Shown: positions 44,620-53,617 of the stretch, one piece after another | How the letters are laid out: the number at the start of each line of letters is the position of its first letter | How positions within the stretch are numbered: position 1 is the first letter of the stretch | Assembly: GCA_040219295.1 (NCBI GenBank) | Contig: JAVJST010000008.1 | Location: 62,001-126,000, forward strand | From: JAVJST01 sp040219295 | GTDB lineage: Bacteria > Pseudomonadota > Alphaproteobacteria > Rhodospirillales > Casp-alpha2 | Direction: 5' to 3' | DNA length: 64,000 bases | Translations under genes and position numbers: made by a program | Notes under the pieces: generated by a model | Seen by the model: only the letters and a program-made list of their open reading frames with translations | What the model was told of the DNA's origin: nothing | The model's database searches: none

Positions 44620-46647
44620 TTAGACGCCGTCCCGCGGCACGCGCTCGCGCCACGATCTGCTGAATACCGACTTACCGTCCTCACGCGCATCGATATCGGT
44701 GTCGATCAGCCATTCTGTAGCCGTTGCCCGCAATCGGGTCCGCGTCTCGATGGCGATATCCCAGCCATCCCGCCTTCGCTCGGAATGCCAATGCCATTCC
44801 GCCTCGGCCGACAGCGGATCGTCCTCGTCAATGAAGTATGCACAGGTCATACCGTCCGAGACCTCGAGATCGATGTCGACGATATAGTATTTGCCTCCGT
44901 CCTCGACGAGACGCTGAATCCAGCGGCCCGTCTTCAGGTCGCGTTCGATCGTTCGCGAGGAACGCGGAGGTTCAATGATGCGCGTCGCGGCCATCGGCGC
45001 CATGTCGTTGGGTCCGAAGTCGATGCCACGAGCGTCCGCATCCAGACCCGGACGAAGCGGCAGATCGATCGCGCTGCTGCCGGTTTCCAGCGACAGTTCG
45101 ACCGGCGCGGCAGATGGCCACACCATCGGCCAGTATGCCGTCGATATCGCGACCCGGAGCCGGTGTCCGGCCGCGACACGATGCGAGAAGTCGTTCAGCT
45201 GGATCGAGACATCGGCCCATTCGCCCGGCATCATCGGGCGAAGGTTCTCGTGATCCTCCCGATGGGTCAGGTTGAGGAGACCGTAGGTAATACGACGGCT
45301 GGTGCCGTCCGGGGCCACGTCGAGAAGCCGCACGCAAAGGAATCCCTCGGGCCGATCAACCGCGATTCGGAGTTTCGCAATCGGTGCACCCAGAAAATCG
45401 AGCGCCTTCTCAAGCGGCTCGCCGTCGAAACACAGCGAACGGCCGTCATCCTCTCGTTGATCGATAGCCAGGTCGGGGCTGGTGCCGCCAAGTCCGTAGG
45501 GACACCAACTGCCCGCCGCGGAGCCCAGCGACTGTGGCGAAACATGGGTAACGGAAACGGTTTCGCCAGACGCCGAGGAAAGACCGGCCGCGTTCATCGC
45601 CAGGGTCATCGTCTCGGTCCGGCCGGATGGCCACGATTCTTCCTGGACCCAGCGGCCGGGAACGAAGTCAAGGCATGCGTCGGGCGCGACGAAATCCTGC
45701 ATCCACACCGTGTACATGGGTTCATCCATGATCCCGGTGTCTTGCCCTTTCAGCCACTGATCCCAGAACCTTAGCGCGTGGCCAAGGAATCCGATCGCGG
45801 GAGCCGGGATGCCCTGATCAGGGTACTTGTGACCCCAGGGCCCAACGAGTCCTTTGCGCGGGCAGTTCAGATTGGCCAGCACACGCGGCACCGCGTTCGA
45901 GTATCCGTCTTCCCACCCGCCGACGGCATAGACCGCGCACTCGACGTCGGAATAGTTCTCGCACACCGAGCCGTGCCGCCAGTAGTCGTCGCGGCGTTGA
46001 TGCTGCATCCAGATATGCGATGCCGGTGGCTGCCAGTTCTCAAGCCTGTTCAGCCACGCGTCCCTCCATCCTTCTCCGGTGATCTCCGGGTCTGGCGGTT
46101 TTGACATGAAGTGATAGAAGCCGGCCCCCCAGAAGAATCCGTCGCTGAGGAGGCATCCGCCCATCCAGTGTACGTCGTCGGCGTAGCGGTCGTCGGTGAA
46201 GCAGTGCGGCATGATGGCCTTGAGCGCCGGCGGGCGGCGCGCGGCAATTTGCAGCGCGTTGAATCCGCCCCAGGATATTCCGGTCATCCCGACGTTCCCG
46301 CTGCACCACGGCTGGTCGGCGATCCAGGCGATCGCCGCGACACCATCGTCTTGTTCCGATTTCGGATACTCGTCCGTGATCAGGCCCTCAGAATCGCCGG
46401 TTCCACGGATGTCCAACCGGATGCAGGCATACCCGTGCCCCGCCCAGTAACGATGACGACAATCGTCTCGGACCCGGGTCCCGTCGCGCTTGCGGTAGGG
46501 AATGTACTCCAGGATCGCCGGCACGGGATTGTCTTCCGCGTCGACCGGCATCCAGATTCTGGCCGACAAACGGACACCGTCCGGCATCGGAATCCAGACA
46601 TGCTCGATTTCACGGATCTCGTGGGGAAATTCTTCGACGAACGCCAT
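44620..46647 (-). CDS. CocE/NonD family hydrolase (S15-like), copy 2
   Basis: 675-residue paralogue of the gene at 41442-43460. In an ungapped hand alignment of the first 130 residues, 81 are identical (62%). Nucleophile Ser125 in GISWGGFN, with RLDIRGTGDSEG and the jelly-roll blocks YGLLNLTHREDHENLRPM and VQLNDFSHRVAAGHRLRVAIS. Length and domain order match copy 1. Its 3' end is 11 bases from the convergent regulator gene, and it lies 95 bases downstream of the SDR gene on the same strand. Confidence 0.9.
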   Translation of the reverse strand: MAFVEEFPHEIREIEHVWIPMPDGVRLSARIWMPVDAEDNPVPAILEYIPYRKRDGTRVRDDCRHRYWAGHGYACIRLDIRGTGDSEGLITDEYPKSEQDDGVAAIAWIADQPWCSGNVGMTGISWGGFNALQIAARRPPALKAIMPHCFTDDRYADDVHWMGGCLLSDGFFWGAGFYHFMSKPPDPEITGEGWRDAWLNRLENWQPPASHIWMQHQRRDDYWRHGSVCENYSDVECAVYAVGGWEDGYSNAVPRVLANLNCPRKGLVGPWGHKYPDQGIPAPAIGFLGHALRFWDQWLKGQDTGIMDEPMYTVWMQDFVAPDACLDFVPGRWVQEESWPSGRTETMTLAMNAAGLSSASGETVSVTHVSPQSLGSAAGSWCPYGLGGTSPDLAIDQREDDGRSLCFDGEPLEKALDFLGAPIAKLRIAVDRPEGFLCVRLLDVAPDGTSRRITYGLLNLTHREDHENLRPMMPGEWADVSIQLNDFSHRVAAGHRLRVAISTAYWPMVWPSAAPVELSLETGSSAIDLPLRPGLDADARGIDFGPNDMAPMAATRIIEPPRSSRTIERDLKTGRWIQRLVEDGGKYYIVDIDLEVSDGMTCAYFIDEDDPLSAEAEWHWHSERRRDGWDIAIETRTRLRATATEWLIDTDIDAREDGKSVFSRSWRERVPRDGV

Positions 46648-46742
46648 TGACTTGTCCTCTCTGCTGGCCCGATGCCGGTCCAGCGTTATCTGAGTGCCAT
46701 TCGGGGCTGACTGACAACTTCTTGAAACACCGAGGGCACCTC

Positions 46743-47519
46743 TCAGTAGCAGGTGTAACCGCCGTCCACCTGCAGCACTTGTCCAGTCACGAAGGATGCC
46801 GCGTCGGACGCAAGAAAAACCACGGGCTCCGCCAGTTCACGGGGCTCGCCGCGACGGCCGAGCGGCGTGCGTTCGAAGACATAGCGGTCCAGTTCCTCGT
46901 TGTCCGCGTGACGGCCCTCAGCACCGCGCATATGGTGCGACATGTAACCCGGCCCAACCGCATTGACGCGTATCCCCTGCGGTCCCCATTCGAGCGCCAG
47001 CTGGCGACACAGGTGATCAACGCCGCTTTTCGACGCGCCGTAGGCCGTCAAACCGCGGAAGGCTCGAATGCTGCCGTTCGACGAGGTGAAGACGATGGCA
47101 CCCCCGCGATTTCGGCGAATCATCTCGCGCCCTGCAGCCCGCGCAATGTTAAACGCTCCAGTCAGATTGATTTCGATCATATCCATCCAGAGTTGATCGG
47201 TCATGTCCTCGGGCCGGGCGACACCACCGATGCCGTGATTGATCGCCGCGATATCCAGCTGCCCGTACACGTCGATCACGCGCTGGACGAGGGCCGCGCA
47301 CGATGCGGGATCGCGTACGTCACAGTTCTGCGAGATCGCCTCGCCGCCCGCCGAGTTGATTTCGTCGGCAACCGCCTCGATCTCCGCGCCCGTTCTCGCC
47401 GCAACCACGACCTTGGCACCGGCGCGCGACAGCGCAGACGCGATCGCTGCGCCGAGTCCACGTCCGGCGCCGGTAACGATCGCAACCCGCCCGCTGAGGT
47501 CGAAGGAATTGTCTGACAT
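46743..47519 (-). CDS. Short-chain dehydrogenase/reductase
   Basis: 258-residue classical SDR. Cofactor motif TGAGRGLG near 16-23, NHGIGG in place of NNAG near 94-99, and the active-site pair Tyr160 and Lys164 (YGASKSG) with a Ser near 147. The C-terminus VTGQVLQVDGGYTCY is the standard substrate-loop end. Arg42 after the second strand (VVVAARTG) suggests NADP preference, though this is not firm. Probably co-transcribed with the downstream CocE2 gene. Substrate unknown. Confidence 0.9.
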   Translation of the reverse strand: MSDNSFDLSGRVAIVTGAGRGLGAAIASALSRAGAKVVVAARTGAEIEAVADEINSAGGEAISQNCDVRDPASCAALVQRVIDVYGQLDIAAINHGIGGVARPEDMTDQLWMDMIEINLTGAFNIARAAGREMIRRNRGGAIVFTSSNGSIRAFRGLTAYGASKSGVDHLCRQLALEWGPQGIRVNAVGPGYMSHHMRGAEGRHADNEELDRYVFERTPLGRRGEPRELAEPVVFLASDAASFVTGQVLQVDGGYTCY

Positions 47520-47680
47520 TGGATGTTCCCCACAAGACTTCGTGATAGTCGCGCTATCCTATGCCCCCTTTGGCGGGGGCGCCATTGTCAACATTCAGCA
47601 TGTTTGGGGTGCGAAACCCGCCGCAAGTAACCTATTCTGCACGCTATTGAATCCGCCGTTTCGAAGTCCTTGAGGTCCGC

Positions 47681-48222
47681 GTGTACACCCTGATCGTCTT
47701 CTTATCGTCTGCGGGCGCCTTGACCCTCGAAATTGTCGCGGGACGCTTGATCGCACCTTATGTCGGCATGTCGCTCTATACCTGGACGGCGGTCATCGCA
47801 GTCGTGCTGACCGGGCTATCGGCCGGTCACTGGGTGGGTGGCACGCTCGCCCATCGTGCTCGCGATATCGATCGAGCGAAACTTTACATGGCTGTTTCGC
47901 TCGTGGCGGCCAGCATTACGACGCTTCTGTCGCTACCGCTCCTCAGGATGATCGCCAGTCCACTGCTCGGGGCTGGAACGGGACCGGTGAGCGCGGTGCT
48001 GCTGTTGAGCAGCGTGCTGTTCTTCGGCCCGAGCATGTGCATCGGCGTAATTTCTCCGCTAGCGACCAAACTGGCGCTCGATGAGGATCCCGCCAGCAGC
48101 GGGAAGATCCTGGGCCGCATGTTCGCGGCCGGGGCTCTGGGCAGTATCCTCGGCACCCTTGCCAGCGGTTATGTCTTCATATCGTGGATCGGTTCAACCG
48201 GCACCGTAATCGCCGCCGTTAC
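47681..48222 (+). pseudogene. Truncated fused MFS/spermidine synthase-like protein, N-terminal membrane part only
   Basis: The first about 180 residues (from a GTG start) have six hydrophobic segments: LIVFLSSAGALTLEIVAGRLIAPYVG, TWTAVIAVVLTGLSAGHWVGG, SMCIGVISPLATKLAL and RMFAAGALGSILGTLASGYV. These match the N-terminal membrane half of fused MFS/spermidine synthases, whose catalytic half normally follows. After GTVIAAV the reading frame runs into the opposite strand of an aminotransferase gene and ends within 17 codons. The catalytic half is missing entirely, not frameshifted, which points to a deletion. Confidence 0.8.
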
Positions 48223-48378
48223 ATCCGGGTCGGAATGCCCGAGACACGAAACCGCAGCCCCGCCGGACGCATCGATATAGGCCTTTCCGGCAGAGTCGAT
48301 GATCCGGATGCCGTCTCCTTTTGCTGCAACGGGCATGGCATGCCCGGGCGAACGATAAAACACGCTGTTCGGCATCAT
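48205..48378 (-). pseudogene. Class III aminotransferase N-terminal fragment
   Basis: The reverse strand from 48378 reads MMPNSVFYRSPGHAMP, then AAKGDGIRIIDSAGKAYIDA and SGGAAVSCLGHSDPDVTAAI. This is the recognisable N-terminus of PLP-dependent class III aminotransferases. At about 48210 it passes into antisense sequence of the truncated spermidine-synthase gene and stops at 48169. Start codon and purine-rich upstream sequence are still present, but no catalytic lysine or cofactor-binding portion remains. Confidence 0.8.
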
Positions 48379-48704
48379 CCCCCTCCCCCAGGGTGAAACC
48401 TGTTCCCAGCCTTCCGTCGTCGAGGACTGCCGTCAAGACGGACGGGAGGCAGGCACTATTTTAACTCTTAGGCCGGAAACCTTAGCCTCTCCCCGGGGCT
48501 GCATCAACGTCACCGGCGCTAAAGCTCTGGCATGCCACATAAATTCGCCCCGGCGATTCTGCGATGATGACACCAAACCAATCGTTTCGATTGTTTAAGA
48601 GTGGCTTGTAATGGAAGTTTGATTGCTTCCAGATAAATGGGCGGCGGACGTTGTATCGTGGCGGGCACGACCGTCTGGGAGTTCGATCGGAGATCACTTG
48701 GAAA
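48379..48704. other. 326-base region between the gene fragments and tRNA-Lys
   Basis: No convincing gene. The upstream side of the aminotransferase fragment lies at the left. A small palindrome CAATCG-TTT-CGATTG at 48579-48593, followed by TTTAAG, could be a weak terminator. Nothing else was recognised. Confidence 0.5.
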
Positions 48705-48780
<76 letters not shown>

Positions 48781-48869
48781 GCACCACGAGGACGGCGCGG
48801 TATAGCAAACGCCTCCGACTTTGTCGACACGTGGATTGCCGGTTATTGGCCGGCCAGTCGGGATCCGGT

Positions 48870-50039
48870 TTAGCGTCCCGGTCCCGAGTCTTCTCCGACC
48901 CAACGCCTGGGAATTACCACGTCGCGGTGAATGTGAACATTCATCAGCAGACCGAAACCGATCATCAGGGTTAGCATCGCCGTGCCACCATACGAAATCA
49001 GCGGCAACGGCACACCAACGACCGGAATCAGCCCCGTCACCATGGCGATGTTGATGAACACATAGAGGAAGAAAGTTGCCGTGATCCCGGCGCCGACCAG
49101 CCGGCCGAAATGGTGACGGCAGCCTGCCGAGAACACCATGGCGTATATCAGGATGACGATGTACAGCACCAGAAGCACCAGCGCGCCGACGAGCCCAAGC
49201 TCCTCGGCCAGCATGGTAAAAATAAAGTCGGTCTGCATTTCCGGCAGGAAACTGAGATGGCTTTGGGTTCCCTGAAGGAAGCCCTTGCCGAAGACGCCGC
49301 CTGAGCCGAGCGCGATCTTAGACTGGATGATGTGATATCCGGTGCCGAGCGGATCGTTCTCGGGATTGAGGAACGTCAACACCCGGTTCTTCTGGTACTC
49401 GTGCAGGAACTGCCAGCCGACCGGCAGGGCGGCGATGCCGAGCGCAAGAACGACGCCGAACTTCCACATACGCACGCCCGCCGCGAAGAAAATCGCACCC
49501 GATCCCAGGATCAGCATCCCGGTCGTGCCAAGATCCGGCTGGCGCAGCACCAGTCCAGCCGGGGCTAAAACCATGACTAGCGGAACGATCAGATACTGCG
49601 GTCGGTACACATCCTCGATGCTCGTGGCGTGAAAATATCGCGCCAGAGCGAGGACAAGAACGATCTTCATAACCTCCGAGGGCTGCACGGTAACGATCCC
49701 GAGATCGATCCAGCGCTGTGCGCCCATACCGACCGTGCCCATCACCTCAACGGCGGCCAGCAGCGCCAAACCGACGACATACAGCGCGTAGGCGTGACGC
49801 AGCCAGAACCGGATGTCGACTACGGCGATCCCCAGCATCAACGCCATGCCGCCAGCGAAACGAACCATCTGACGCGACGCCCACGGGTCCCAGTTACCGC
49901 CGGCGGCCGAATACAACATGCCAAACCCGATGCCGGCCGTCATCGTCAGCACAATCACGAACGGCCAGTTGACCCGGAGAAGCTTGCGGAAGACCGACTC
50001 GCGTCCACCGGCGGACGCAGCGACGCTATACGTGCTCAT
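48870..50039 (-). CDS. rodA: Rod-shape peptidoglycan polymerase RodA (SEDS family)
   Basis: SEDS glycosyltransferase that polymerises lipid II during elongation with PBP2. 389 residues, about ten hydrophobic segments. Diagnostic blocks: GAQRWIDLGIVTVQPSEVMKI, LRQPDLGTTGMLILGSGAIFFAAG, GSGGVFGKGFLQGTQSHLSFLPEMQTDFIFTMLAEELG and VGVPLPLISYGG. The QTDFIF / EELGL and VPLPLISYGG forms separate it from FtsW. Overlaps the mrdA end by 14 bases. Last gene of the mreC-mreD-mrdA-rodA unit. Confidence 0.97.
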   Translation of the reverse strand: MSTYSVAASAGGRESVFRKLLRVNWPFVIVLTMTAGIGFGMLYSAAGGNWDPWASRQMVRFAGGMALMLGIAVVDIRFWLRHAYALYVVGLALLAAVEVMGTVGMGAQRWIDLGIVTVQPSEVMKIVLVLALARYFHATSIEDVYRPQYLIVPLVMVLAPAGLVLRQPDLGTTGMLILGSGAIFFAAGVRMWKFGVVLALGIAALPVGWQFLHEYQKNRVLTFLNPENDPLGTGYHIIQSKIALGSGGVFGKGFLQGTQSHLSFLPEMQTDFIFTMLAEELGLVGALVLLVLYIVILIYAMVFSAGCRHHFGRLVGAGITATFFLYVFINIAMVTGLIPVVGVPLPLISYGGTAMLTLMIGFGLLMNVHIHRDVVIPRRWVGEDSGPGR

Positions 50040-51912
50040 CGTCGCCTCGCCGCGGTCCGCTGTTGTCGGCGCTCAATGCCCCCTGACCGACACGCCGCAG
50101 GGTCTCGGTCATGACGTCGCGGGCGATGGGCGCCGCGGCGCGCGAGCCGCTTCCGCCGTGCTCGACGACGACCGAAATCGCGTAGCGCGGCTTGTCGACC
50201 GGCGCAAATGCGACGAACAGTGCGTGATCGCGCTGCTCCCACGGCAGGTCTTCGTTCTTGAGAACGCCGGTGTCCCGTTCCGCCTTGGATATCCGGCGCA
50301 CCTGCACGGTGCCGGTCTTACCCGCCATTTCGACGTCCGGCATTTCCAGCTTGGAGCGATGCGCCGTGCCATACGGACTGTTGACCACATCACTCATCGC
50401 CTGGCGAATCAGGGCGAGATTCTTCGGATCGATGTCGAGCGACTCCGCCTCGAGATTGGGCGCCGGTCCGGCGGCACCGTCGGCGCCGATCACCGCCCGG
50501 GTCAGGCGCGGTTGTATAGCCTTGCCGCCGTTGGCGATCCGGGCCGCCATGATCGCGAGCTGCAGCGGGGTTGTCAGGATATAGCCTTGCCCGATGCCGA
50601 GGATAACCGTTTCGCCCTTCTGCCAGGGCGCGCCGATCGCTCCGCGTTTCCACGCGTCACTCGGCACCAGCCCGGCACTCTCGCCCGGTAGATCGATCCC
50701 CAGTTTATCACCGAGGCCCAACCTGCGGGCCATGGCGCCGATCCGCTCGATTCCGACACGCTTGGCGACCTCGTAGAAGTAGACGTCGCACGACTGCATG
50801 ATCGCCGAGCGGCAATTCATGGTGCCGTGGCCGTGTTTCTTCCAGCAGTGGAACTTTGCGTTGCCGAGGGTCATCGAGCCGGAGCAGAAGAACTCCGTGT
50901 CCGGCGTGACGATGCCGCGCTCCAATGCCGCGAGTGCGACCACCATCTTGAATGTCGAGCCTGGCGCGTACTGGCCTTGGATGACCTTGTTGATCAACGG
51001 CGTCCGCGGGTTGTTTACGAGCGCCCGCCATTCCGGCCCGGTCAGGCCGTGGTTGAACCGGTTCGGATCGAAACTCGGGCTCGAAACCAGGCTCAAGACT
51101 TCTCCGTTATGAACGTCCAGCACCGTCACCGACGCGCTCTCACCGGCCAGCCGATTGGCTGTATACCGCTGCAACTCGCGGTCGATGGTCAACTGGACAG
51201 CACTTCCCGACTCACCTTCCTGACGGCTCAGTTCACGGATCACCCGGCCGTAGGCGTTGACCTCAACCTGGCTGTTGCCACCCGTGCCGCGCAGGGCAAG
51301 GTCATGAACTTTCTCGAGACCGGCCTTGCCGATGCGGAAACCGGGAAGTTCGAGCAAAGGGTCGCCCGTCGCCTCACCCTCCGCTACCGGTGCGACGTAA
51401 CCGAGAACGTGGGCGAAGTCCTCGCCGAACGGGTAATTTCGGCTCTGACCGACGTCGATCAGGACGCCCGGCAAGTCGGGGGTGTTGACCTCAATTTGCG
51501 CGACCTGCTCCCACGCAAGGTTTTCGCGCACGGTCACCGGAACGAAGCTCTTGTTGCGCTGCATATCGCGAATGACCCGGGCGCGGTCATTGTCCGAGAT
51601 CGGCATGATCGTCGACAGGATGTCGAGCGTGTTTTCAACTGATGGCGTATTCTCCGACACCATGAGAACACGGTAGTTCTGCGCGTTGTCCGCGATCACC
51701 AGGCCATTGCGATCAATGATCCGGCCGCGCGGCGGTGGCAGCAGCCGGAAGTTGATACGGTTCTCGTCGGCCAGAGTCTTGTAGCGGTCGGATTCCACAA
51801 CCTGGAGGTAGTACAGTCGTGCGCCGAGCGCCGAGAGCAGCACGAACTTGCCGCCCGCCAACATCGCCATGCGGCGGCTGAAAAGCTTGTGGCGGTCGGA
51901 ATCGCGATGCAT
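50026..51912 (-). CDS. mrdA: Penicillin-binding protein 2 (elongation transpeptidase)
   Basis: Class B PBP that cross-links sidewall peptidoglycan with RodA. N-terminal cytoplasmic stretch and transmembrane helix (about 15-37), dimerisation domain starting PPPRGRIIDRNGLVIADN, transpeptidase domain with catalytic Ser319 in STFK, SCD at 374-376 and KTGT at 532-535. The SCD form of the second motif and the cysteines in SGSMTLGNAKFHCW are typical of PBP2. 628 residues. Six bases after mreD. Confidence 0.97.
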   Translation of the reverse strand: MHRDSDRHKLFSRRMAMLAGGKFVLLSALGARLYYLQVVESDRYKTLADENRINFRLLPPPRGRIIDRNGLVIADNAQNYRVLMVSENTPSVENTLDILSTIMPISDNDRARVIRDMQRNKSFVPVTVRENLAWEQVAQIEVNTPDLPGVLIDVGQSRNYPFGEDFAHVLGYVAPVAEGEATGDPLLELPGFRIGKAGLEKVHDLALRGTGGNSQVEVNAYGRVIRELSRQEGESGSAVQLTIDRELQRYTANRLAGESASVTVLDVHNGEVLSLVSSPSFDPNRFNHGLTGPEWRALVNNPRTPLINKVIQGQYAPGSTFKMVVALAALERGIVTPDTEFFCSGSMTLGNAKFHCWKKHGHGTMNCRSAIMQSCDVYFYEVAKRVGIERIGAMARRLGLGDKLGIDLPGESAGLVPSDAWKRGAIGAPWQKGETVILGIGQGYILTTPLQLAIMAARIANGGKAIQPRLTRAVIGADGAAGPAPNLEAESLDIDPKNLALIRQAMSDVVNSPYGTAHRSKLEMPDVEMAGKTGTVQVRRISKAERDTGVLKNEDLPWEQRDHALFVAFAPVDKPRYAISVVVEHGGSGSRAAAPIARDVMTETLRRVGQGALSADNSGPRRGDDEHV

Positions 51913-51918
51913 CCGAGA

Positions 51919-52437
51919 CTACTCGTTGCTCAAGAAGACTTGCTGATAGCGCAGGAAGAGCCAGGCAATCAGCGGGAAAAAACCGAAGTTAAGCACGAAC
52001 TGGAACAACGCCGCGTTGGGTTCAACCAGCGTCGAGGACAGAATCGAAACCAGTAGCCAGGACTCGAAGGTCGCGACCAGCGACACGATGGCGAAGCCTA
52101 ACCAGACAACAAGGAACGATTTGCCAGCAAGAAAACGTTGCTGCCAGACGACGATACCATAGACGGTCAGATAGACCACCGCGTTGACGCCGAGTGGCGC
52201 GCCGGACAGCACATCGTGCAGCAGGCCGATTGCGAACACCACAGACGGCGGCAGCAGTGCCGGTCGGTAAACCGCCCAGTGGTATACCGCGATCAGGGGC
52301 AGCACCGGCATGATCCGGGCGATGCCCGGAATGTGAAGCGGCACCATGTTCATCAGCACGAGGACAATCGCAAACAATGCCGGCATCGAGTACCGGGTAA
52401 CGAGGTCAATCCGCTGTCCCAGTGACCGGCGCATCAT
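51919..52437 (-). CDS. mreD: Rod-shape determining protein MreD
   Basis: Small membrane component of the elongasome. 172 residues with about five hydrophobic segments. PALLPPSVVFAIGLLHDVLSGAPLGVNAVVYL near 55-88 is the conserved MreD centre. The call also rests on the fixed position between mreC (four bases) and mrdA (six bases). Confidence 0.92.
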   Translation of the reverse strand: MMRRSLGQRIDLVTRYSMPALFAIVLVLMNMVPLHIPGIARIMPVLPLIAVYHWAVYRPALLPPSVVFAIGLLHDVLSGAPLGVNAVVYLTVYGIVVWQQRFLAGKSFLVVWLGFAIVSLVATFESWLLVSILSSTLVEPNAALFQFVLNFGFFPLIAWLFLRYQQVFLSNE

Positions 52438-52441
52438 ACCC

Positions 52442-53380
52442 TCACGGCGACGTGCCGCTGACGGGCGCTGGTTGCGGCGACTCGCCCGCCGTTTCCGGCA
52501 TCGGTGCCGTTACCGGGCGTTCCTCGATCTGCTCGCGCCGAAGGATACCTGCCAATCCGTAGTCGACGACACGGACGACTTCCAGTGTCGCACGGTCGAC
52601 GAACGGCTGAACCGTAATTCCGGCGTCGGTGACCGACGCAACAACGCCGACCGGCAAGCCGACCGGAAACGCGCCGCCGTGGCCCGACGTAATGACCAGA
52701 TCGCCCGGCGAAAGGTCGGCGCTTGGCGGCAGTCGAATCAGCCGCGGCCGGTCCGAGTTATCGCCGGCGAGAATCCCTCGGATCCGGCCGGGTTCGACAG
52801 CTACCGGTATTCGGGAACTGAGATCGGTCAGCAGCAGGATACGCGCGGAGCGGCTGCCGACGCCGGCGATCCGTCCAACCAGACCCTCACCGGTGACGAC
52901 GGCCTGTCCCTTGGCAACGCCGGCGCGCTCGCCGGCGTTGACCAGCAACGAGTGGGCAAACGCGCCGCCGGTGTCGGCGATGACCCGCGCCGTCACGTAT
53001 CCGACGGAACCGGGGTCGTAGAAGTTCAGCAATCCCTTGAGTGCGGTATTCTCGGCCTCGAGCTTACGGGCGACGGCCTGCCACTGGATCAGGCGGGCGT
53101 TCTGTTCGCGCAACCGCTCGTTCTCCGCGTGCAGACCCCAAAGGGCTTCGACCTTGCGAGCAAAGTTGGAAACGCTGTCGACCGGTCGGGATACGGTCGT
53201 CAGGATCGGGGCGACCGCATCGGTCAGCATGGTGCGCGCGCGTTCAACGACGACAGTGTCGTACTTGCCGAAGATCATCAGGGCAAACGCCGCGATGACC
53301 AGTCCAACGTAGGCGAACCTCTGAGCCGCCGATTTGACGGGCTGGGCAATGCGGTGCGCAACGCGTTGACGATCGTTCAT
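52442..53380 (-). CDS. mreC: Rod-shape determining protein MreC
   Basis: Periplasmic scaffold that joins MreB to PBP2/RodA. One transmembrane helix at about 22-42, then a coiled coil (VEALWGLHAENERLREQNARLIQWQAVARKLEAENTALKGLL), then the beta-barrel domains with ARVIADTGGAFAHSLLVNAG, VGRIAGVGSRSARILLLTD and DLVITSGHGGAFPVGLPVG. The C-terminus is Pro-rich. I use the ATG at 53380 (MNDRQR). A TTG at 53398 would add six residues. Here it is the first gene of its operon, because mreB lies nearly 9 kb away. Confidence 0.95.
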   Translation of the reverse strand: MNDRQRVAHRIAQPVKSAAQRFAYVGLVIAAFALMIFGKYDTVVVERARTMLTDAVAPILTTVSRPVDSVSNFARKVEALWGLHAENERLREQNARLIQWQAVARKLEAENTALKGLLNFYDPGSVGYVTARVIADTGGAFAHSLLVNAGERAGVAKGQAVVTGEGLVGRIAGVGSRSARILLLTDLSSRIPVAVEPGRIRGILAGDNSDRPRLIRLPPSADLSPGDLVITSGHGGAFPVGLPVGVVASVTDAGITVQPFVDRATLEVVRVVDYGLAGILRREQIEERPVTAPMPETAGESPQPAPVSGTSP

Positions 53381-53477
53381 TCCAAGCGGTTCCCACAAAC
53401 CATCAGCGGCATCGGCGACCGTGTCGAACAGGCCACGCCGCTGAACGCGCTATATGTCTGAAACCCATTGGTTTTCA

Positions 53478-53506
53478 AGCATAAACACGCGCTGACCCGT
53501 TTTCAA
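53478..53506 (-). promoter_or_regulatory. Candidate promoter for mreC-mreD-mrdA-rodA
   Basis: Minus strand TTGAAA (53501-53506), 17-base spacer, TATGCT (53478-53483): near-consensus for the housekeeping sigma factor. A second overlapping set, TTGAAA-N17-ATATAG, begins five bases after the start of the first -10. Both lead to a leader of about 70-100 bases before mreC. Confidence 0.6.
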
Positions 53507-53517
53507 TGCACCCCCAT

Positions 53518-53530
53518 GCCCAAATTGGGC
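53518..53530. repeat. Palindrome GCCCAAATTGGGC upstream of the mreC promoter
   Basis: A perfect 13-base palindrome sits 11 bases upstream of the -35 element of the candidate mreC promoter. It may be an operator or part of the end of the preceding transcript. Nothing else was recognised in the 219 bases between mreC and the dehydrogenase gene. Confidence 0.3.
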
Positions 53531-53617
53531 CCGAAGTGCCGATTTGCGGCCCTCCCTGAGAAACCGGGGCGTGCGAATCGTTCGGAAAAAGCCTAGGGAA
53601 ACCGCCTTAATGTAGCG

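Noticed and set aside
47562..47579. GCCCCC-TTTGGC-GGGGGC hairpin between the SDR and truncated spermidine-synthase genes
   Set aside because: Lies between divergent genes, has no T tract and a short stem, so a terminator role is not supported.
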